This document shows, in pieces, positions 41,863-48,477 of a stretch of DNA of 48,477 nucleotides; position 1 is the first letter of the stretch; each line of letters opens with the position of its first letter. Under the pieces are notes generated by a model, which did no database searches, was not told where the DNA came from, and was given only the letters and a program-made list of their open reading frames with translations. The stretch covers positions 262,621 through 311,097 of the forward strand of contig NW_014577362.1 of the NCBI RefSeq assembly GCF_000485595.1, in the 5' to 3' direction. The position numbers were made by a program, and so were the translations under genes. The stretch is from Priapulus caudatus (Eukaryota; Priapulida; Priapulimorpha; Priapulimorphida; Priapulidae).

Positions 41863-42682
41863 GAGACAACCCCCTCCCCCTAAGCGTGATTGTCCATCTG
41901 CCAGATTATATCTGATTGTTGGAATTGTTCCAAGTATGCTTGAATGTCCTTCACCATGTTTATTGCTATCATGTTTATGCTATCATGTTTATGCTATCAT
42001 GTTTATTGCTACCATGTTTATTGCTGTCATTAATCAGTAAAGATATGTTAGCTGGGGCATCCGCGTCGAGTACAATGATGTTCGTCTATTACAGGCTTTA
42101 TATATGCAGGTCAAGGAAAACCTAGAAAGTCTTGGAATGTTAAAATTCCATTTTCCAGGTTTAGATAGTTCTGTAAAACAGGCCATTGCTGTTTTGTCGT
42201 AGTAAGCCCTTGAATTCGATCCCGCGTTTTGTCTTCCCTTTGAGGCAACAGAGTTTGTTTCGTGCAAGAGTTCGTTCACTAGTCCTTGATATGATACGAT
42301 ATATACTATTATTACGATGATACGACCATATTATGATACGAAGTGCAAAGATTGTATCCGGCTTAAATTTCTCCGTCGTGAAAATTAAACCTTTTAATTC
42401 CTAGAAAACAGACAAATTCTCAATATTCTATAGCAACAAACTCTGCCGTAGGAGTGGGAGGTACGTTGAGCTACTGATTGCGGAACACTCGCTGTGGTGG
42501 TCACCGGCTGATGATAAGGTTTGACTATCAACCATGGTCTAATGTCTTCTTGTCGGTTATTTTCTGTGTTTTGTTGTCGTATTCCTTTGTCCAGCAAACG
42601 GGATTGCTTCGGACATCGTACCGAGTTTGTACGGTTGCGTGAGAGCGGTTCACTGATCTCTATAATATATCATTATTATATA

Positions 42683-42683
42683 N
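42683..42683. other. Single N, probable assembly join
   Basis: One N exactly at the edge of the coding-like segment 42684-42847. Sequence character changes from AT-rich to GC-rich across it. Confidence 0.9.
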
Positions 42684-42847
42684 TCGTCAGCGTCTGCAGC
42701 TTCTCCTTCGGCGCGGCGACGACACCGGTCGTCGTCGGTACCGTGGCGACGCGCTTCATGTAGACGTTGTGCGTCACCACGTGCTCGCGGTCGTAACTGA
42801 TCATTTTCTTGACGGTGGCGCTGGCGTAGCCCTCTACGGACGGAGGT
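42684..42847 (-). CDS. Unidentified internal exon (partial, cut by gap)
   Basis: On the minus strand an acceptor, GTGTTCTCAG, preceded by a long pyrimidine tract, leads into a 54-codon open frame: PPSVEGYASATVKKMISYDR, EHVVTHNVYMKRVATVPTTT, GVVAAPKEKLQTLT. It runs straight to the N at 42683. The third codon positions are almost all G or C, as in the GC-rich SLC30A1 exons, while the flanks are AT-rich or simple repeat. I do not recognise the protein. Other exons of this gene were not found; they may be beyond the gap or outside the window. The overlapping frame that runs through 42650-43210 is a shadow in another phase. Confidence 0.55.
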
Positions 42848-42887
42848 CTGAGAACACCTACGTGGCAAGCACATGGAGACGTGTAAG

Positions 42888-43080
42888 AGAAATGGAGAGG
42901 GAGAGAAAGAAGAGAGAGAGAGAGCGCACACGAGAGAAAATTGGAGAGAGAGAGAGAGAGAGAGCGCGCGAGCGAGAGAATTGGAGAGAGAGGAGGGTGA
43001 GATGGAGAGAGAGAGAGAGAAAATTGAGAGACAGAAAGAGGAGGGAGAGAGCGAGAGGAGAGAGAGATAGAGTCTCGGAA
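42888..43080. repeat. GA-rich array
   Basis: GAGAGAGA tracts broken by GCGCACGAGAGAAAATTGGAG and AATTGGAGAGAG units. On the minus strand it forms the pyrimidine tract close upstream of the unidentified exon. Confidence 0.95.
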
Positions 43081-43147
43081 ATTCTGAGAGCTGTCGGTTT
43101 TTCATCGGATCAGGAAGTAGATTCATTTCATCAGAAGTATCATAATA

Positions 43148-43316
43148 CATTGGTCTCCGTTTTATCGGGCCTCCGATATACGGACGCATCGTATAAACGA
43201 CATTTGCCATTGAAAAACATTCTTAACGCACGCTGTGTTCGCCGCTTAATCGGGACCACTGCCCAACTGGATATTTTCATGGTTCCCGACCTATTCCGAT
43301 AAAGCGGGAGCCAGTG
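43148..43316. mobile_element. Pogo/Tigger-like MITE, TA duplication
   Basis: A 169-base element with ends CATTGGTCTCCGTTTTATCG and, on the right reverse strand, CACTGGCTCCCGCTTTATCG; TA on both sides (43146-43147, 43317-43318). Repeated CTCCGATATACGG-type text inside resembles mariner/pogo-derived MITEs. Confidence 0.75.
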
Positions 43317-44189
43317 TAAAGAATATGTAATCATATATCGTATACAATGATAGTCCTTATTTCCTGCCATATGATAGTCCTGCCATACTAATGCAGATGA
43401 CGAGATTTCACGGATGATTATAATAAATTACATGGATGTGATTCATGGCCGACAGAATAGCGATTAGGATTTCGACATTTGACGGTTGGATTTCATGATG
43501 TCCTAGGGGTGTCTGGGTCATTGCAATCTGTCTATTCGCACAGACAGTGTAGGTTCTTGCTGTTTCTTGTTTAGTTGAGCTTGTTTCTCTGACGCTTGTT
43601 GTATGTTGTCTGTGCTAAATATTGATGTATGTAAATATCGTAACACGTTACACAGCAGTCTATACCCGCTTAGTCGACTTCGGGTATTCCAACTCAGCTT
43701 ACGTGTAGTTCTAGCACACAACATATTCAGGTGTTATAGGATCTCATCTAAGAAACGCGAAAACAATCGTCATCATAATACGCCAACATGTGCTTGTGTT
43801 TAATACAAGTTCGTGATCGATTCACGTGACCATCACTGCGTGTGATAGAACTTTACGAAACCAAGAGCTTGTAATACTTTTTAAGAGCTTGTAAACAATC
43901 TTAACGAAACTTTTCAATGGCAGCTTTTCACGTCATCAGTATCTGTCATACATTTGAAACGTACGGCTATCTAGAAGCAGCATTATTATAAAAAAAAAAC
44001 AAGCTGCGCGACCATTGCTATGAAAAGTGGTGTTTGTTTTCAGTCGCGGAATAAGATACACATTGCAATTAACCATCTATTTTCAAGGAAAATCATAAAC
44101 GAATATTGAGTCGTTACCACTCGCATAAAGTGCGAACGGGAGCGGTCCATTTCCAGATTTCCACGGGGAAATAGGCTGTCCGCACACAC

Positions 44190-44410
44190 ACCGGCCCAAA
44201 ACGCACACACACACACCAACACACACACCACAACACAACACACACCAACACCACACACACACACACACCAGCACACACACACAACACACACACACCAACA
44301 CCCAACACAACACACACACACCAACAAACACAACACAACACACACACAACCAACACACACACACACACACGTATGATATATATATATAATATATATTATA
44401 TATAATAACG
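44190..44410. repeat. (CA)n-rich microsatellite followed by (TA)n
   Basis: CACACACA tracts separated by CCAACA from 44196 to 44371, then TA repeats to 44405. The cysteine/valine-rich frames on the reverse strand are repeat effects. Confidence 0.95.
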
Positions 44411-44429
44411 GCAACAGTAGAGAAACTTA

Positions 44430-45396
44430 GGGGAGACCGGCGACAATTGCTAACACGGCGGCAAATGTAGACGAGCAGGCCCTCATTCTAGTAGAACTGT
44501 GCTATATGATCGCCTCTTCACAGCGCCATGCACATTCATTGACCGCCATGCTGTCCTGAGGGTTAGGCAGTTTTACGCACCAGAGGAACATTTGCAGCCA
44601 AAAACATCGTTTTTTTGGCAGCGTAAGTAAAATCTTTCGAATTAACCTTAATCGTTTGTTTTTTCTGGACAAATAGTACTTGAGCTTCGACTGTCATTTT
44701 GGTATATAATTAAGATTAGGTATTGGCTGTATTGGTAAAAGTTTTATTGACGAATACTCAATGCTTAGATACAAAAACAGCCCCAAATTTTGGGCCGTCT
44801 CCTCGGGGCAAAATGTAAGCACGTGTTACAATGCCCTCTTGGCATGCTATGAAGTATGTATTTTACAAAATGTGTTTTGTTTATAGCGCTAAAAGTAGAC
44901 CTATCATAGCTCAGACATGGACTACATAACTTTGAATTAATCGGCTTCTGTTAAATATGCTTTTGTATGTAAATGTAATGATGATGAAATATGTTAATTG
45001 AGTCAGCATTCGTCATGTTTTTATTAAAATAATTCTTTTTTTTTATTGTGGTTTTCTATAATTCTGCTTTAAATTGTGAAAATTCTGTTTAACGTGTCAC
45101 TTTTATACAAAATACAAATCTTTCTGAGGCGATATGATTGTTGGTACAATTGTATGTGTTAAAAATTGCCCATTGGCTGTGTACAATTGCCCGTGTTGTG
45201 GGGCCAATTCTAACACTTGACTTCCAGGTTTTGAAATCGATAATGGCTTCAAATAATCTGTTTTACTTAACCCAATCTATCTCTATTTGCAGCAGATTAA
45301 TGGCTCTATAATTTCATTTACTTGAAGTAGTATTTATACTTAATAAAGTTGTTTGTCGATTTGGAAAAAAGTGTTACAATTGTCCCCGGACTCCCC
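44430..45396. mobile_element. 967-bp inverted-repeat element, TA duplication
   Basis: The left end is GGGGAGACCGGCGACAATTG and the right end, on the reverse strand, GGGGAGTCCGGGGACAATTG, both followed by variants of (C)TAACAC; TA lies on each side. Internal copies of the GTGTTACAAT / CAATTGCCCGTG motif occur near 44825 and 45185. No transposase frame is left. Confidence 0.7.
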
Positions 45397-46270
45397 TACT
45401 CTTAATTTTTACTTCTAATATATATTCCAATGATAATTAAAATAGTTTAATCCCGCGTCCCGTATATCACCGCAGCTTCCCTCCACCATACTACGTGATT
45501 AATTTTGATGCAATTACTACGTGATTGCAAATTCTTTCTGTGTGAGCGATGTTATCTTGGCGACTACAATCGTAATTTCCAAGTGATTCTTCTGATATGC
45601 ACCATTCGAATATACAGTGTGCATCGTCCAGACTCTTTGACACTCCTTACGCGGTTTGAATGTGAAACTTTACGCGATGTAAAGGTGAACTTTGCCGTGG
45701 TTTCTTCATGAGTGTCTAGTTCTAAGCAGCATACAGCGAAGTTTCCCATTTAAAAAGTGCGTGATAGCAAGCAGTCCGGTATGTTTTCGGCTCCAGTATT
45801 AGAAATGACTTTCTTGTAATTTCAAGCTGGCATAGGAGTTGGCGGGTGAACAAGGTAAGGTGGTACAACAATGCATTTAGTTTTCTGCAAATTTTAAACT
45901 TCAGTTGCATTGCAAATAGAAGCGAGTGGCGCTACAGCACTGGCGTGACCTTGTAGCATAGAACTAGAATAAAAGTTCTATGCTTAGTCACGTCTTCAAT
46001 CATATCTGTCTTTTTGGGCATTCAAAAGTGCAGACGACATAGTGCAATAATAATTTCTCCAGAGCCAACCGTTTGTCGTTTCTTCAACTGTTACATTATT
46101 GAGGTTACAAATCTGTACACTGTCTATATACGCACACAACACCAGCGAAACATGGTGATATCTAGTGCGCCAGGTTGTATTACACGGACGCACTCGGACT
46201 ACACTGCACTGAACTTGCCTATCGTATATGGCCATTTTCTTGGGGCTGCGGGTGATGTCACGAACATAGA
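45397..46270. other. Intergenic, nothing recognised
   Basis: No convincing exon or element. Confidence 0.4.
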
Positions 46271-46736
46271 ATCTATGGTCTCTCTCTCTATCTTTCTCTC
46301 TCTCTCTTCTCGTCTCTCTCTCCCTCTCTCTCCTCTCTCTCTTTCTTTCGCTTTCTCTTTCTCTTTCTCTTTTCGTTCTCTCTCTTTCTCTATCTTCTCT
46401 ATCTCCTCTCTCTCTTTCGCGCGCGACGCTTCTCTTCGGTCTCCGTTCTGTCTCTCTTTCTCCTGCGTCTCGCTCATTTACCCTCTATCTCGCCTCTTCC
46501 CCCTCTGTCTCCTCTCTCTCTCTCTCTCGCTCTCCCCCCTCTCTCTCTTTTCTTCTCTCTCTCTCTCTCTCTCTCTCTTTTCTCTCTCTCTCTCTCTCTC
46601 TCTCTTATCTTTATCTATCTATATCTCTCCTCTCTCCGCGCGCGGCGTCTTGTCTCTCTTCCTCTGTCTCGTGTTCTGCTCTGTTCTCTGATCTCTGTCT
46701 CTTTTCTCTGCGTCTCGCTCATATATATTATATATT
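46271..46736. repeat. CT-rich simple repeat
   Basis: Long CTCTCT tracts with TTTCTC, CGCGCG and TATCTATC interruptions. Open frames through it are repeat effects. Confidence 0.95.
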
Positions 46737-47033
46737 CACTTAGCTATTACCCGTCCTTCCAGAGGGTTTGTAGTCGAAGGTCCTGATTTGAGGATGGCGG
46801 CTTTAACCAGTTTTATGCTCTACTTTCAGTTAGATGTTTTACAGTAACGAAAATACTGATGTTAGCATCGAGTCATCATATAATATTGTACCTTAAAATA
46901 CTCAACTTTTACGAAAAAACATGACAATGGGTGTGATGTTTATAAGTACAATTTCACTTTTTTAGATATTAATTTTTGAAAATATCATTCTGGTCTAGAA
47001 GCGTATAAAGTCAATTCTTATAAAAAAAAATGC

Positions 47034-48070
47034 TTGAGTGTTTTGAAGCATCTATTTCTTGAAAAGTCAGTGGACGCGGCCGGGCAGCGATTTACGCCCG
47101 CTTGTCAATATTGCACACCGACGCGCGCACCATCGACAACACCACGCGCGCACACACGCTTCACAGGCACACGGGCCGCGCACAACATACACGCCACCAC
47201 GCACACGCCACGGCGCACGCACACTACATACATACTTACGCGCACGCTCACACGCCACGCACACGCGAACAACACAGTACACATACACACACTGAAGCAG
47301 TCTCTCGTTCGGGTTTGTCTTAATTTTACGCTTCACAGCTGTGGCGCCAGTGTATTGGCTGCTTTAGCACCGCAAGCGAATGGCTGTGGTGTGTGATGTG
47401 TGTGCGCGTGCCGGCATGTGGTGCGTGCGTTCGTGCGTGCTGTGCGCTTAGTGTGGGTTGCTATGGGTGAAGGCTCACTTAATTAACGTTTATTATTTAC
47501 TCTAATCTAATTTAGTATAGTATATTATCATTAAACCGCGTGGAGACAAACAATTAATCGATTTAACAATAGTATTACCAATGGTGGTGGATTTAAGTGT
47601 TGTGATAATGTATGAGTATCAGTGTGCCGTAGCGTGTGTTGTTCTTAGACAATCGAAACGGGTCAAATTGCAGAAGCCATTGGGCGGGTACGCGCAGGCA
47701 CGGTTACCCTTCTCGTTAGTCAAATGTTTGCACGCCGCGCGCACGCACGCACACACCGTATTTACACACATCTACGGGCATGCGCACGGCACAAATCAGC
47801 ACCGCACCACGCACACTCATACACTTTACATTACCACACAGAGTAGCGCGCACACATAGTACACGCACGCACGCCCGCGCGCGCACACACACACACACAC
47901 CACATGACAATGTAGCCGTGCTCTCGTTGGGGTTTCTCTTAAAGCTTATCGCCTCAACTGCCTGTGCGCGGCCAGAGAGCTGAAGTGCCTTGGTTGTTAT
48001 ACACGCAGCCGCAATGGCTGGTTGGCTGTGTGGCGTGTGTGAGCATGGGATTTGCGCGATCTTAAACATG
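47034..48070. repeat. CA-rich region with a diverged 600-bp tandem duplication
   Basis: Two (CA)n/CACGCACG tracts (47110-47300 and 47730-47910) are each followed by similar text: CTCTCGTTCGGGTTTGTCTT at 47303 and CTCTCGTTGGGGTTTCTCTT at 47922, then GCGAATGGCTGTG / CGCAATGGCTGG and TGTGTGATGTGTGTG / TGTGTGGCGTGTGTG. The pair looks like an old tandem duplication with a period of about 620 bases. Confidence 0.6.
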
Positions 48071-48477
48071 TAGGGTGCGGGTTTCGATAGATGCCGAAGT
48101 TTCGTTCGGCGCACATACTTTTTATGCAAAAGTTGCTGGCGTCAAAGTGACTCTTATCCGCCGTCGAAATCGCGTTTCTAACGCTACGCGACTGTATTCG
48201 ACGTTCGAAGCGTGCCACAGCTTGATTCGCGTGAGAATACGTGCACGTTCGGAGGATATCACGGCGAAACGACACTTCGGCTCTTTCTACTATTATATAG
48301 TAGATGCCCAATCTAGCCATTTCTAGCCATTTTCTAGGCTCTCCATTCTGCCTGACCTCGCGTCCGCTGTGTGCGTATAGACACACTCTATAAATTCTCG
48401 CTTTCAGAATCGGACAGTTCATGTGCGGGGCGAACAAAGCTGTGCCCTCCAGACAATACAGCTGTGGGCGGCTCTAG
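48071..48477. other. Window end, nothing assigned
   Basis: GC-richer sequence. A possible acceptor, CTCGCTTTCAG, at 48399-48409 is followed by a short open frame that ends at the window edge. It is too short to judge. Confidence 0.3.

Noticed and set aside
42650-43210. 186-aa minus-strand frame over the gap and GA array
   Set aside because: It is in a different phase from the coding-like frame of 42684-42847 and is mostly translated CT repeat.
44040-44414. Cys/Val-rich frames on the minus strand
   Set aside because: Translation of (CA)n, three frames alike.
46014-46691. 225-aa frame on the plus strand
   Set aside because: Most of it is translated CT repeat.
48399-48477. Possible exon after CTCGCTTTCAG at the window end
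   Set aside because: Fewer than 70 bases; more than one frame is open, and no protein family is recognisable.

Overview
The window is metazoan nuclear DNA, most likely from a marine invertebrate. It has split genes with GT-AG introns, an animal gene set (cystinosin, RNF170, a ZnT1-type zinc exporter), a tRNA-derived SINE, hAT, LINE and LTR remnants, and many short inverted-repeat transposons. TTAGGG-type repeats occur only inside transposons, so they hint at, but do not prove, a TTAGGG telomere. I cannot name the species. Two assembly gaps are visible: ten N at 27073-27082 and one N at 42683.

Layout. 1186-3607 (+): last five coding exons of cystinosin (CTNS), the lysosomal cystine/proton symporter; its 5' exons lie upstream of the window. 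3608-11199: intergenic DNA full of MITEs. 11200-15782 (-): complete six-exon RNF170, an ER-membrane RING ubiquitin ligase, 258 aa. 15783-18498: shared upstream region of two divergent genes, carrying two MITEs. 18499-33824 (+): complete eight-exon SLC30A1/ZnT1-like zinc exporter, 450 aa, with introns swollen by repeats. 34400-48477: repeat-rich DNA with a decayed hAT transposase (40109-40984) and one convincing but unidentified minus-strand exon cut by the gap at 42683.

The most striking signal is in the zinc transporter gene. Six tandem arrays abut exon edges, and several repeat units are near copies of the very splice junction they touch: the acceptor of exon 2, the donor of exon 2, the donor of exon 4, the acceptor of exon 7, the acceptor of exon 8, and the stop codon with the start of the 3' UTR. 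The exon 2 acceptor array also holds 15 close matches to the CTCF core motif, with an inverted block in the middle. The exon 2 donor array holds 13 exact copies of CAGTAAGT. CTNS and RNF170 show nothing like this.

A second signal is a set of four MITE insertions (5455, 8265, 10451, 16566). They share GGGTC-type ends and 8-11 bp target-site duplications and enclose TTAGGG-like repeats.

The three genes have unrelated housekeeping roles (lysosomal cystine export, ER-associated ubiquitination, zinc efflux). I see no evidence that they act as one pathway. All family assignments come from reading the translations against remembered family sequences; no database search was run.
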